64,000 bases of DNA, taken from the NCBI RefSeq assembly GCF_003258835.1, contig NZ_NPEV01000004.1:80744-144743 (forward strand). The letters are read 5' to 3'. Each line of letters begins with the position of its first letter. Within the stretch, counting starts at the first letter, position 1. The translations under genes and the position numbers were made by a program. Positions 20,899 through 32,604 of this stretch are shown here, piece after piece. Under the pieces are notes generated by a model. That model saw only the letters and a list, made by a program, of their open reading frames with translations. It did no database searches and had not been told where the DNA came from. This stretch comes from Rhodobium orientis (GTDB lineage Bacteria; Pseudomonadota; Alphaproteobacteria; Rhizobiales; Rhodobiaceae).

Positions 20899-21081
20899 CC
20901 TTGCCGAAGTCTTGCTGGTGCGGGGCATAAGCGGGTAGACCTTGCGAGCGGCAAACGTTCCAAGTTTTGACATGTTTGGCGATCAGACAGGCGAATACGC
21001 GGCCGGAGACGGTTTTCGCGTGGAAGTCTCGTCTGGTGACGCCGGGCGACCACTATCGAGACGGACAAGAGGTCTTTTTGC

Positions 21082-21795
<714 letters not shown>

Positions 21796-21907
21796 GCGCC
21801 GACCGCGCCGCCGGACGCCATGAGCACCTGTTCTTTTCGTGGGGACGAACGATGACCGATTGCAGATCCCTTGCCGCGCGCGCTGACGCCCGGGCCGGGG
21901 CATAGCC

Positions 21908-22360
21908 ATGGGTGCCGGGGTCAAGCCCGCCTACAAGGGCGGCCGCAGGCGCGGGCGCCGGAAGGTGCACCACGCGCCGATGAGCGAGATCAACGTGACG
22001 CCGTTCGTCGACGTCATGCTGGTGCTGTTGATCATCTTCATGGTCGCGGCGCCGCTTCTGACCGTGGGCGTTCCCATCGACCTGCCGGAGACCCGCGCAA
22101 AGCCGATGGAGGGTGACACCGAGCCGATCACCATCTCGATCCGCAACTCCGGCCAGGTCTTCATCCAGGACACCGAGATCGATCCGGACGAGATCGTCGC
22201 CAAGCTGCAGGCGATCGCCAAGACCGGCTACGAGGAGCGCATCTATGTGCGCGGCGACCGGGATGCGGACTATGGCGTCATCATGCAGATCATGGGGCGC
22301 ATCAGCGCCGCCGGCTACAAACGGATCGGGCTGGTGACGCTGGAGGAACAGGGAGGCTGA
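21908..22360 (+). CDS. tolR: Tol-Pal system protein TolR
   Basis: A 150-residue ExbD/TolR protein. It has a basic cytoplasmic head ([20 protein letters not shown]), one membrane helix ([20 protein letters not shown]) with the protonatable Asp essential for proton flow, and a periplasmic domain ending [14 protein letters not shown]. It works with TolQ as the stator of the Tol motor. The ATG is 113 bp after tolQ and the stop is four bases before tolA. Confidence 0.96.
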   Translation: MGAGVKPAYKGGRRRGRRKVHHAPMSEINVTPFVDVMLVLLIIFMVAAPLLTVGVPIDLPETRAKPMEGDTEPITISIRNSGQVFIQDTEIDPDEIVAKLQAIAKTGYEERIYVRGDRDADYGVIMQIMGRISAAGYKRIGLVTLEEQGG

Positions 22361-22364
22361 TCAC

Positions 22365-23327
22365 GTGCGTGTCGGGCTCGTCACCTCGGCAGTCGTCCAT
22401 GTCGGCCTGATCCTGTGGGGCACGCTCGCCCTGCCGGATGCGACGCCGTTTGAGGTGACGGCCGTGGAATCGCTGCCCGTCGACCTGGTGCCGATCTCCG
22501 AGCTGACCGACCTGCAGCGCGGCGACCGGACCGCGAAGGAAATTCGCGAGGTGCCGTCCGAGGCCGAGGTCGAACCGACGCCGGAACCGGAGCCCGAGCC
22601 GCAACCCGAACCGCCCGGCGTCCAGCCGACGCCGGAACCGACACCGCCGACGCCGGAGCAGACCCCCCAGCAGGCAACGCCTGAGCCGGCCGCGCCCGAA
22701 CCGGCACCGGAGCCGGAGCCCGCGCCGCCCGAACCGGAGCCCGAACCGGTCCAGGAGAGCGTGCCGGAGCCCGAACCCGTGCCGGAACCGGAGCCCGAAC
22801 CGCAACCGCAGGAACAGGCCGAGGCGCCGTCCGAGATCCCGGACACCGCCCGGCCGCGCGCCAAGCCGACGCCGCCGAAGCGGACGCAGACCGCGCAGAA
22901 CAAGGACAAGCGCAACGACGAGATGGCGGCGCTCCTCAACAAGGTCCAGCCGGCCGGCGGCGGCTCGCAGCGCAACAGCCAGCCGGCCTCGCTCGGCGCC
23001 CGGCGCGGCAACGACAATGCCAAGATGACGCAATCGGAGCTCGATTCGCTGCGCGGCCAGATCGGCCGCTGCTGGAGCCCGCCGATCGGTGCGGCCGAGG
23101 CCGAGGGGCTGCTGGTCAAGGTGAAGATGCAGTTGAACCGGGACGGCACGGTCGCAGCGCCGCCGAAGGTGATCAATACCGGGTCGAGCCAGTTCTTCCC
23201 GGCCGCTGCCAGTGCGGCAACGCGCGCGGTCCTGCGCTGCCAGCCCTACCAGTTGCCGGCCGACAAATACGATGCCTGGGAAGAGGTCATCGTCAATTTC
23301 GATCCGCGCGAGATGCTCGGCGGGTGA
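22365..23327 (+). CDS. tolA: Cell envelope protein TolA (Pro/Glu-rich linker)
   Basis: A 320-residue bitopic protein linking the TolQR motor to the outer membrane. A GTG start gives one N-terminal membrane helix ([20 protein letters not shown]). Residues about 65-165 are a Pro-Glu repeat linker (for example [20 protein letters not shown]) instead of the Ala/Lys-rich helix of E. coli TolA. The C-terminal domain begins near [20 protein letters not shown] and ends FDPREMLGG. The linker is extended and acidic, as in several alphaproteobacteria. Confidence 0.9.
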   Translation: MRVGLVTSAVVHVGLILWGTLALPDATPFEVTAVESLPVDLVPISELTDLQRGDRTAKEIREVPSEAEVEPTPEPEPEPQPEPPGVQPTPEPTPPTPEQTPQQATPEPAAPEPAPEPEPAPPEPEPEPVQESVPEPEPVPEPEPEPQPQEQAEAPSEIPDTARPRAKPTPPKRTQTAQNKDKRNDEMAALLNKVQPAGGGSQRNSQPASLGARRGNDNAKMTQSELDSLRGQIGRCWSPPIGAAEAEGLLVKVKMQLNRDGTVAAPPKVINTGSSQFFPAAASAATRAVLRCQPYQLPADKYDAWEEVIVNFDPREMLGG

Positions 23328-23511
23328 TATCCGCCGGTAAGGCGCAATCCGCAGGGACGGCGGCCATCGTTTCGTCATGCGGATCAGCCAACTGTGCGCT
23401 GGAAAGTTGTCACGCGATAAGGCAGAAGCGTTGACGAGACGGAACACGAAGGGGAACCACGGGATGGTCGATATCGTTGTGTCGCGGACCAAACGGGGCT
23501 GGGAGCAGGCA

Positions 23512-24846
23512 ATGCGGTCGTCACTGTCAAGGATCGCAATACTCGTCCGCGCGACGATCGCCGCATGCGTGCTGACGGCGGCCGGCGCCTTTCCGGCCTC
23601 GGCGCTGATCGAGATCGACATCACCCAGGGCGTGATCGAGCCGTTGCCGATCGCGTTGCCGGACTTTGTCGGCTCCGGTGCGTCGGCCGAGATTGGCCGC
23701 AACATCACCAATGTGATCAGCAACGACCTGAAGAATTCGGGCCTGTTCAAGCCGCTCGATCCGGCCGCTTTCATCCAGAAGAACCCGGATGTGAGCCAGC
23801 CGCCGCGTTTCGGCGACTGGCGCGTCATCGACGCCCAGGCGCTCGTCGTCGGCGCCGTCACCCAGCAGCCGGACGGCCGGCTGAAGGTGGAGTTCCGGCT
23901 CTGGGACGTCTTTGCCGGCGAGCAGATGACCGGCCAGCAGTATTTCACCTCGCCGGACAACTGGCGGCGCATCGCCCACATCGTCGCCGATGCGATCTAT
24001 GAGCGGCTGACCGGCGAGAAGGGCTATTTCGACACCCGCATCGTCTTTGTCGACGAGAGCGGGCCGAAGACCAAGCGCGTCAAGCGGCTGGCGATCATGG
24101 ACCAGGACGGCGCGCGGTTGCGGTATCTCACGCAAGGCCGCGATCTGGTGCTGACGCCGCGCTTCAGCCCGTCGAGCCAGGTTGTCACCTACATGTCCTA
24201 TGCGGACGGCCAGCCGCGGGTCTACCTGCTCGACATCGAGACGGGCCGGCGCGAACTGGTCGGCAACTTTCCGGGCATGACGTTTGCCCCAAGGTTCTCG
24301 CCCGACGGTAACCGGGTGGTGATGAGCCTGCAGTCGGACGGCAACGCCAACATCTATTCGCTGGACCTGAGGACGCGCCAGACGACGCGGCTGACCTCCT
24401 CGCCCTCGATCGACACCAGCCCGAGCTATTCGCCGGACGGGCGCCAGATCGTCTTTGAATCGGACCGCGGCGGGCGCCAGAAGCTCTATGTCATGGGCGG
24501 CAACGGCGGCGGCGCACGGCTGATCAGCAATGGCAGCGGCTCCTATTCGACGCCGGTGTGGTCGCCGCGCGGCGATCTCATCGCCTTCACCAAGCAGGTC
24601 GGCGGCAAGTTCCAGATCGGCGTAATGCGGACGGACGGCGGTGGCGAGCGCATCCTGACGGAGGGCTTCCACAACGAAGGCCCGACCTGGGCGCCGAACG
24701 GCCGGGTGCTGATGTTCTTCCGCGAGACGCCGGGCGCCAGTGGCGGGCCGAAACTGTGGGCCATCGACCTGACGGGCCGGCACGAGCGGCAGATCGGAAC
24801 GCCGTCCTTCGCCTCCGATCCGGCCTGGTCGCCGCCGCTTCCCTAG
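23512..24846 (+). CDS. tolB: Tol-Pal system beta-propeller protein TolB
   Basis: A periplasmic protein that binds Pal and TolA. The 444-residue precursor has a signal peptide ([14 protein letters not shown]... ASA), an N-terminal alpha/beta domain ([20 protein letters not shown]) and a six-bladed propeller with repeated PRFSPDG / [17 protein letters not shown] blades. GGGAGCAG lies seven bases before the chosen ATG. A start 16 codons earlier, preceded by AAGGGGAA, is also possible and would lengthen the signal peptide head. Confidence 0.95.
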   Translation: MRSSLSRIAILVRATIAACVLTAAGAFPASALIEIDITQGVIEPLPIALPDFVGSGASAEIGRNITNVISNDLKNSGLFKPLDPAAFIQKNPDVSQPPRFGDWRVIDAQALVVGAVTQQPDGRLKVEFRLWDVFAGEQMTGQQYFTSPDNWRRIAHIVADAIYERLTGEKGYFDTRIVFVDESGPKTKRVKRLAIMDQDGARLRYLTQGRDLVLTPRFSPSSQVVTYMSYADGQPRVYLLDIETGRRELVGNFPGMTFAPRFSPDGNRVVMSLQSDGNANIYSLDLRTRQTTRLTSSPSIDTSPSYSPDGRQIVFESDRGGRQKLYVMGGNGGGARLISNGSGSYSTPVWSPRGDLIAFTKQVGGKFQIGVMRTDGGGERILTEGFHNEGPTWAPNGRVLMFFRETPGASGGPKLWAIDLTGRHERQIGTPSFASDPAWSPPLP

Positions 24847-25175
24847 GGAAGGCGTTCCGGCCGAACGGCAAGCCCCAACCGATTGAATTGTTGCCGGCTA
24901 CTGTTGCGGTAGAAACACAGTTGGCCACAACGTTGTTTCGGCGCAGGGTTTTGAGCCGCTCTGGCGGTGTTCATCACCGATTTGGCGCAATGCGGACATA
25001 GTGTTGACCGCATTCATTGCCATCAGACAGCGGAATTCGGCGGCTGGGGCTCACCTGCGCCGGGATTTTTCTGGAAACCGCCGCAACGAAGTGTTTACCA
25101 TCCTGGAAAACCGCGGCTTAACCATCGCACTGGTAACCCTGAACTTACTGGGTGGGACTTTTTGGGAGTGATCGC
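24847..25175. other. Intergenic region tolB-pal
   Basis: No gene is supported in these 329 bases. The part near 25086-25135 repeats TTTACC, TTAACC and GTAACC at irregular spacing. I see no complete CtrA box or clear promoter pair. It presumably contains the pal promoter. Confidence 0.4.
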
Positions 25176-25658
25176 ATGCTGAGTAATGCGCGTTTTGCAG
25201 GTGCAATGCGACTGTTCGCAGTGGCCGTCGTGGCTCTGACCGTCGCGGCCTGCGCGAACAAGCCGGAATCCAATATCAATGGGGTTGCCCCTGGCAGCCC
25301 GCAAGACTTCGTCGTCAATGTCGGCGACCGTGTGCTGTTCGACGTCGACTCCTCGTCGCTCGACGCCTCGGCCCGCTCGACGCTGGACGGCCAGGCCCGC
25401 TGGCTCGGCCAGTACTCGCAGTACTCGCTGACCATCGAGGGCCATGCCGACGAGCGCGGCACCCGCGAATACAACCTGGCGCTGGGCGCCCGGCGCGCGT
25501 CCGCCGTGCGCGACTATCTCGCCAGCCAGGGCGTCTCGCCGGGCCGGCTGCGCACGATTTCCTACGGCAAGGAACGGCCCGTGGCCGTCTGCTCGGCCGA
25601 ATCCTGCTGGTCGCAGAACCGCCGTGCGGTCTCTGTCGTCAGCGGCGCGGGAAGCTGA
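25176..25658 (+). CDS. pal: Peptidoglycan-associated lipoprotein Pal
   Basis: An outer-membrane lipoprotein that anchors the envelope to peptidoglycan. The 160-residue precursor has a lipobox VALTVAAC with the modified cysteine at residue 26. The OmpA-like peptidoglycan domain contains VLFDVDSSSLDASARSTLD, TIEGHADERGTREYNLALGA and SYGKERPV. A TGGGAG ribosome site lies seven bases before the ATG. A terminator follows at 25697-25740. Confidence 0.97.
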   Translation: MLSNARFAGAMRLFAVAVVALTVAACANKPESNINGVAPGSPQDFVVNVGDRVLFDVDSSSLDASARSTLDGQARWLGQYSQYSLTIEGHADERGTREYNLALGARRASAVRDYLASQGVSPGRLRTISYGKERPVAVCSAESCWSQNRRAVSVVSGAGS

Positions 25659-26014
25659 CGCGCGAACGGCAGACACGTTCCGCCCTTTTCCGACGGCGAC
25701 GCCGGGGCCCCGACAACAGGCTCCGGCGTCGTTCTGTTTTCGGAACACCGGGCGCCTCGGGCCTCGATGCCGCGAATATGCGGCCGGGTGCACCGGCGGT
25801 GTGCAAAAGGCACGCCCCTTTTTCCGCGAAACCCTCTATAGTGCGGCAACAGCCGGTGCTGGAGTGGCGCCCCCGATGGGGACCGTCAAACTTTGGCCGG
25901 CTTCGCGCGTTTATTTGCGGCCTGCCATCCGCGGTCTTTTCTCAGCTCGGGCGTGTTGCCCGGCAAACACCGGTTTTCATTTCCTGGACGGTGCAACGAC
26001 GAGGCAAGGACACC
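25659..26014. other. Intergenic region pal-cpoB
   Basis: These 356 bases hold a rho-independent terminator after pal (25697-25740) and a TATAGT -10-like box near 25850, without a convincing -35. No gene is supported. Confidence 0.5.
25697..25740 (+). terminator. Terminator after pal
   Basis: CGACGCCGGGGCC, a nine-base loop and GGCTCCGGCGTCG form a 13-bp stem with one mismatch, followed by TTCTGTTTT. Confidence 0.75.
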
Positions 26015-27007
26015 ATGATCACCAGCGGCATCCGACACCGCGTTCTGCCGGTAGCCCTTTCAGGGGCGATGCTGGCGATACTCGGGTTTTCCGCCACCGG
26101 CGCTGCCGCCAGCGAGCTTGAGTCGCCGATCATCCTTGCACAGGGCGGCTTCTTCGGGTCCTCGAGCCGCGAAAACGCCTCGCAGTCGCTGCGCATGAGC
26201 CAGCTCGAGGAGCAGATCCGCAAGCTGACCGGCCAGGTCGAGGACCTTAGCTATCAGGTCCGCACGCTGACGGACCAGCTCCAGCGGATGCAGCAGGACA
26301 ATGAGTTCCGCTTCCAGCAGCTTGAGAATCCGGGCGGCGGGGGCAATCGCTCGCAGGTGACGCAGCCGCAACCGCAGCCGCAGCGGAACACCGCCAACAA
26401 CAGCCAGTTTTCGTCCCAGCCGCAATCGTCCAACGACGACCAGACGCTCGGCACGATGGTGCTCGAGGCGCCGGAAGGCTCGTCCATGGGCAGCCAGGAG
26501 GACGCCATCGGCCGGGCGATCGGCCAGCCGCTCGACCTGTCGACGCTCGCCGGCGGCAACAATCTGACGGCGCCGGGACCGGCCGAGGGCGACAGCGACG
26601 TGGTGCCGGCCCGCGGCGGCGATCCGCGCGCCGACTACGACGTCGCCTATGGCTACATCCTTTCCGGCGACTATGCCCGGGCCGAGACCGCGTTCCGCAA
26701 CTTCCTCGACTTCCACGGCGATGACGATCTTGCCGTCAACGCCCGCTTCTGGCTCGGCGAGAGCCTGTTCGGCCAGCGCCGCTACCAGGACGCGGCCGAC
26801 GTCTACCTTGCCGTCTACACGGAGCATCCGACCGACCCGAAGGCTCCCGACGCGCTGTTCAAGCTCGGCCAGTCGCTGAAGGCGATGGGCGAGACGGGTG
26901 CGGCCTGCGCCACCTATTCGGAGGTGCTGGAAAACCACGGCAGCGCCTCGCAGGCATTGCGCTCGCGCGTGACCAAGGAAATGCGCGGCGCCGGCTGCAA
27001 GGGCTGA
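26015..27007 (+). CDS. cpoB: Tol-Pal coordinator CpoB (YbgF)
   Basis: A periplasmic protein that links Tol-Pal to septal peptidoglycan synthesis. The 330-residue precursor has a signal peptide (MITSGIRHRVLPVALSGAML ... AAA). A trimerising coiled coil follows (MSQLEEQIRKLTGQVEDLSY, VRTLTDQLQRMQQDNEFR), then a low-complexity Gln/Asn linker. The C-terminal TPR domain begins about DYDVAYGYILSGDYARAETA. It is 13 bp upstream of tilS, so tilS is probably cotranscribed. Confidence 0.94.
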   Translation: MITSGIRHRVLPVALSGAMLAILGFSATGAAASELESPIILAQGGFFGSSSRENASQSLRMSQLEEQIRKLTGQVEDLSYQVRTLTDQLQRMQQDNEFRFQQLENPGGGGNRSQVTQPQPQPQRNTANNSQFSSQPQSSNDDQTLGTMVLEAPEGSSMGSQEDAIGRAIGQPLDLSTLAGGNNLTAPGPAEGDSDVVPARGGDPRADYDVAYGYILSGDYARAETAFRNFLDFHGDDDLAVNARFWLGESLFGQRRYQDAADVYLAVYTEHPTDPKAPDALFKLGQSLKAMGETGAACATYSEVLENHGSASQALRSRVTKEMRGAGCKG

Positions 27008-27020
27008 GCCGACACCCGAC

Positions 27021-28370
27021 ATGACCGCCGCCGACCCGATCCGCGACGACGAGTTGGAGGCGCTGTTCGCGCCGCTTGCCGGCGAGGAGGCCATCGGCCT
27101 TGCGGTCTCCGGCGGTGCCGACTCCACGGCGCTGATGGTGCTGGCGGCGCGCTGGGCCGGACGGTGCAGCGATGCGCCCCGGCTGATCGTCCTCACCGTC
27201 GACCACGGGCTGCGGCCGGAATCGGCCGGTGAGGCGGTAAAGGTCGCAAAGCTGGCGAGGCGGCTCGGCCTTGGCCACGAAACGCTCTCCTGGACCGGCG
27301 ATAAGCCGACCGCGAACCTTCAGGCCGCAGCGCGCGAGGCGCGTTACCGGCTGTTGATCGAGCGGGCCGTGCTGTCGGGTCTCGGGGCGATCGTCGTTGC
27401 CCACCATCTGGAAGACCAGGCCGAAACCGTGCTGATGCGGCTTGCCCGCGGCAGCGGCGTCGACGGCCTTGCCGCCATGGCGCCTGCGCGCTGGATCGGC
27501 GGCATCCGGCTCGTGCGGCCGCTGCTTGATGTCCCCAAGGCGCGGCTCGTCGCGACGCTGGAGACGGCGGGCATCGGCTGGATCGAGGATCCCTCCAACG
27601 AGAACACGGCCTTTGAGCGCATCCGGCTGCGCAGGCTGCTGCCGGTCCTTGCCGGCGAAGGCCTGACGCCGGAGCGGCTGGCGGCGACGGCGCGGCGCAT
27701 GCGAAAGGCGTCGGACGCCCTTGAGGCCGATGCACTGTCGCGGCTTGCCGCCTTCGCCCGGTTTCATCCGGGCGGCTTCGGCGCGCTCGACCCGGCCGCC
27801 TTTGCCGATTGCCCGGAGGAGATCGCGCTGCGGCTGGTGGCGCGGCTTCTCACCGCCGTCGGCGGCACGGTCTATCCGCCGCGCCAGGAGCGGCTCGAGG
27901 CTCTCGTCGAGGCAATCCGGTCCCGCGACGACGGCCGGCGGCTCAAGCGCACGCTTGCCGGCGTCGTCGTCGAGGCGCGCCGCGGCCGGCTCTGGTTCTA
28001 CCGCGAGGCGGGGCGGGAGGGCATGCCGGAAATCCCGCTTCTTCCGGGCGAAAAGGCGATCTGGGACCACCGCTTCAAAGTGACGCTGGCGGCGGGTGCC
28101 GGAACACCGGTCGTCGTCGGCCCGCTCGGGCCGGACGGGCGCGCCGTACTCGGACTCACCTCGGCCGAGGGAATGCCGGCCGCGGCACTTGAGACCATGC
28201 CGGCGGCGTTCGCCGCGGGGCGGCTTGCCGCCGTTCCGGCGTTCTCGGCGACACTTCCCGATGCGGCGTCGGCCGTGCCGTTTTCTGCCGTCTGGGAGGA
28301 ACCGCGGGGACTCCGGTTGCGTTCCTTTACCGGGGATATCCCAGGCGGTGTCTTTCGTGCCTCGGATTAG
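27021..28370 (+). CDS. tilS: tRNA(Ile)-lysidine synthetase
   Basis: It modifies C34 of the CAU-anticodon tRNA-Ile to lysidine using ATP. The 449-residue protein has the N-type PP-loop motif AVSGGADSTALM near residue 30, the family block AHHLEDQAETVLMRLARGSG and RPLLDVPKARLVATLETAGI with the following WIEDPSNEN. Length and order with cpoB upstream and ftsH downstream are typical for Hyphomicrobiales. Confidence 0.95.
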   Translation: MTAADPIRDDELEALFAPLAGEEAIGLAVSGGADSTALMVLAARWAGRCSDAPRLIVLTVDHGLRPESAGEAVKVAKLARRLGLGHETLSWTGDKPTANLQAAAREARYRLLIERAVLSGLGAIVVAHHLEDQAETVLMRLARGSGVDGLAAMAPARWIGGIRLVRPLLDVPKARLVATLETAGIGWIEDPSNENTAFERIRLRRLLPVLAGEGLTPERLAATARRMRKASDALEADALSRLAAFARFHPGGFGALDPAAFADCPEEIALRLVARLLTAVGGTVYPPRQERLEALVEAIRSRDDGRRLKRTLAGVVVEARRGRLWFYREAGREGMPEIPLLPGEKAIWDHRFKVTLAAGAGTPVVVGPLGPDGRAVLGLTSAEGMPAAALETMPAAFAAGRLAAVPAFSATLPDAASAVPFSAVWEEPRGLRLRSFTGDIPGGVFRASD

Positions 28371-28420
28371 CCATTCGTTTAGGTTAAGAAAAAGTTGCAG
28401 CGACTTGGCAGGCCCATGAC

Positions 28421-28449
28421 TTGGCAAGGGTGGCGGGGGAACCTATCTT
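28421..28449 (+). promoter_or_regulatory. Probable ftsH promoter
   Basis: TTGGCA (28421-28426), a 17-base spacer and TATCTT (28444-28449) lie about 70 bp before the ftsH start. The extended form CTTGGCA...CCTATCTT also resembles an RpoH promoter, which would fit heat control of ftsH. Confidence 0.5.
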
Positions 28450-28519
28450 ACCTCGCGAGGACAACGGAACGCTGCGCCAGCGCTTCCGCGCGCGCGTCTT
28501 CCGGATGCAAGGGACCAAA

Positions 28520-30439
<1,920 letters not shown>

Positions 30440-30464
30440 CCGACCTGCTGCGACCCAGATAACA

Positions 30465-30497
30465 AACGCCCGAGCGGATCCGCCCGGGCGTTTTTTT
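30465..30497 (+). terminator. Terminator after ftsH
   Basis: AACGCCCG-a-GCGGATCCGC-c-CGGGCGTT folds into a long hairpin followed by seven T residues. Confidence 0.9.
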
Positions 30498-30607
30498 GTC
30501 TGTACGTTCTGTGGTCTGCCCGAAACGCAAACGCGGCGGAGGCATGACCCTCCACCGCGCTCGGCAGCCCCTCCGGCGTTGCCGCCGGAATTACGCGATC
30601 GTTGGCG

Positions 30608-31342
30608 CTATTCGATCATGTAGCGCAGGCCGACGCGGATGTCGTGCGCGGCCACGTCCTCGAAATGGACCTTGCCGCGGAAGCCGCGGGCGTTGCCGGA
30701 AATGGCGTCGCCCATCCACAGATAGCGGTAGCCGGCATCGACCATGAGGCCGGGGGCGACCTCAAAGGACGCACCGGCCATCGCAGCGGCCGACAGGTTC
30801 CATTGCTCGTTGCCCTCGAAGCGGCTGGCGGGCGGCACCGGATTGTGCCCGACGACGTTGTCGGTCTTGATGTAGGAGGTGCCGATACCGGCGCCGATAT
30901 AGGGGGTGAAGCCCTGCCAGGTGCCGACGTCGAGATAGCCGTTCAGCATGATGGTCCAGGCATCGAGCGTGGTGCGCTCGCGGGTGGTGCCGCAGCCGGG
31001 GGCGCAGCGCGTGCGGGCCCGGAACTCGGCATTGCCATGATAGTCGAAGGTGATGTCGCTGCGGAAATACTCGGTGAAATCGTAGCCGAAGCCGACGCCG
31101 CCGGTCCATGTGTTGTCGAGGGACTCGCCATGGAAATTGGTGTTGTTCCAGTAGGCGTCGGGCGCCTGCATCACCGCGTAGCCGATATCGCCGCGCAGAT
31201 ACCAGCCGGCACCAACCTCCACCGGAATGACCTCCGGCGTGTGTTCAATGATCGGCGGTTCCAGGAGATCCGCCGCAAAGGCCGTCGACGACAGCAGCAT
31301 CGCCGCGCACGTCGACAGGATCGTTTTCTTCAGGCTGCCCAT
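30608..31342 (-). CDS. Outer membrane beta-barrel protein (Omp25/RopB-like)
   Basis: A 244-residue precursor with a Sec signal (SLKKTILSTCAAMLLSSTAFA, cleaved before ADLLEPP). An eight-stranded OmpW/Omp25-type barrel follows with alternating strands such as GWYLRGDIGYAVMQAPDAYW, WTGGVGFGYDFTEYFRSDIT and GFTPYIGAGIGTSYIKTDNV. The LEPPIIEHTPEVIPVEVGAG start of the mature part is typical of rhizobial surface antigens. The pair of cysteines (CAPGC) lies in a surface loop. A CtrA-type box lies about 90 bp upstream. It is not part of the ftsH-glmM backbone. Confidence 0.88.
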   Translation of the reverse strand: MGSLKKTILSTCAAMLLSSTAFAADLLEPPIIEHTPEVIPVEVGAGWYLRGDIGYAVMQAPDAYWNNTNFHGESLDNTWTGGVGFGYDFTEYFRSDITFDYHGNAEFRARTRCAPGCGTTRERTTLDAWTIMLNGYLDVGTWQGFTPYIGAGIGTSYIKTDNVVGHNPVPPASRFEGNEQWNLSAAAMAGASFEVAPGLMVDAGYRYLWMGDAISGNARGFRGKVHFEDVAAHDIRVGLRYMIE

Positions 31343-31430
31343 TACTCAATCCCTTCCGTTGCCGGTCCCGGTCACACTCGACGCAACACCCCGGACCCTT
31401 ACTTCAGGGCGGAACTATGGGCGGAAAATC

Positions 31431-31445
31431 TTAAGGCTGAATTAA
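31431..31445. promoter_or_regulatory. CtrA-type box upstream of the beta-barrel gene
   Basis: TTAA-ggctgaa-TTAA followed by CC matches the CtrA consensus. It is 89 bp upstream of the minus-strand omp start. Confidence 0.55.
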
Positions 31446-31492
31446 CCGAGATTTTTAACCACGAATATTAAGGTTTCCGAATACTTAACGAT

Positions 31493-31519
31493 CGAAACCT
31501 TTGTAAACAAAAGGTTTCG
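31493..31519. repeat. Perfect 10-bp inverted repeat
   Basis: CGAAACCTTT, a seven-base spacer and AAAGGTTTCG. There is no T-run on either side, so it looks more like an operator than a terminator. Confidence 0.6.
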
Positions 31520-31653
31520 ATTTCGCGCCTGCGACCGGCCGGCCTGTTGCCCGCCTCGCCGATTGCGATAAGAAGGGCCGGGAGCAGGCCGGGTCGCGGA
31601 CCCGGAAGTCCCCCGGCGGCGCCTGCCGTCTCCGCGCGCACTGGAAGGACCGC

Positions 31654-32574
31654 ATGGGCTCGGACCCGCAAGCTGCCACCCGACATCCGATGCGCGACTG
31701 GGCCGACCTTTCCGTCCTCGTCGTCGTCTGGGGATCGTCCTTTGCGCTGACCAAGGTGGCGGTCGGCGAGGTGGCGCCGGTCTGGGTGGTGGCGTGGCGG
31801 GTGCTGCTGGCGACCGCCGTCCTGATCCCGGTGCTCCTCCTCAGCGGGGGAGCGCTGTCGCGGCGGCCGCGCGACTGGGCCGGATTTGCCTGGCTGGCCT
31901 TCGTCGGCACGGTTGCTCCGTTCTGGCTGATTTCCTGGGGGACCCAGTACATCTCCTCCAGCCTTGCCGGCGTCCTGATGGCGGCGGTGCCGCTGGTGGT
32001 CATCTTCATGGCGGCGGCGCTGTTGAGGGACGAGCCGCTGACCGTGCGAAAAGGCATCGGCTTCGTGGCCGGCTTTGCCGGCGTCGTCATGCTGATCGGG
32101 CCGGGCGCGCTGCTGTCGTTCGACCCCGGCAACATGCAGCTTCTCGGCGCGCTGGCGGTCGTCTCGGCGTCGTTCGGCTATGCCAGCCAGGCGGTGACGG
32201 TGCGGCTGATGCGGCCAATGGCGGGGCTGGAGCGGGCGACGGGCATGATCATCGCCTCAAGCGCCATGGCCCTGCCGCTGGCGCTGGTCACGGCGCCGGA
32301 CGGCTATGCGGCGGAGCGTGCGGAGACCCTGGCGTCGCTGGCGCTCCTCGGCATCTTTCCGACGGCGATTGCCGGCATCGTCCTGTTCCCGCTGATCGCC
32401 TCGGCGGGCGCCGGCTTCACGGCGCTGACCAACTATCTGGTGCCGGCCTTTGCGCTCGCCGTCGGCGTCAGCTTCCTCGGCGAGCACTTCACGAGCACGG
32501 ATTTCGCCGGTTTCGCCATGGTGCTGGCGGGCATCACATTTGCCCGGCCGCGGCGCCGGACCGGCGGCGGTTAA
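31654..32574 (+). CDS. EamA/DMT family inner membrane transporter
   Basis: A 306-residue protein with about ten hydrophobic helices forming two EamA (PF00892) repeats. The first begins DLSVLVVVWGSSFALTKVAV with the WGSSFALTK motif. The second begins near LLGALAVVSASFGYASQAVT, and the last helices contain LVPAFALAVGVSFLGEHFT. DMT exporters move amino acids, nucleotide-sugars or drugs. Nothing nearby tells the substrate. A start 12 codons later (MRDWADLS) is equally possible. It is divergent from the beta-barrel gene and convergent with the serralysin-like gene. Confidence 0.88.
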   Translation: MGSDPQAATRHPMRDWADLSVLVVVWGSSFALTKVAVGEVAPVWVVAWRVLLATAVLIPVLLLSGGALSRRPRDWAGFAWLAFVGTVAPFWLISWGTQYISSSLAGVLMAAVPLVVIFMAAALLRDEPLTVRKGIGFVAGFAGVVMLIGPGALLSFDPGNMQLLGALAVVSASFGYASQAVTVRLMRPMAGLERATGMIIASSAMALPLALVTAPDGYAAERAETLASLALLGIFPTAIAGIVLFPLIASAGAGFTALTNYLVPAFALAVGVSFLGEHFTSTDFAGFAMVLAGITFARPRRRTGGG

Positions 32575-32604
32575 GTCCTGATATTCGGCAGCCGGTGACG
32601 ACAG

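Larger units (their letters stand above)
31343..31653. other. Divergent regulatory region, omp / eamA
   Basis: No gene is supported in these 311 bases. They contain a CtrA-type box (31431-31445), an AT-rich stretch and a perfect 10-bp inverted repeat at 31493-31519. Confidence 0.6.

Noticed and set aside
22560-22860. Tandem DNA repeat in tolA
   Set aside because: The CCGGAACC/GAGCCCGA repetition encodes the Pro-Glu linker and needs no separate explanation.
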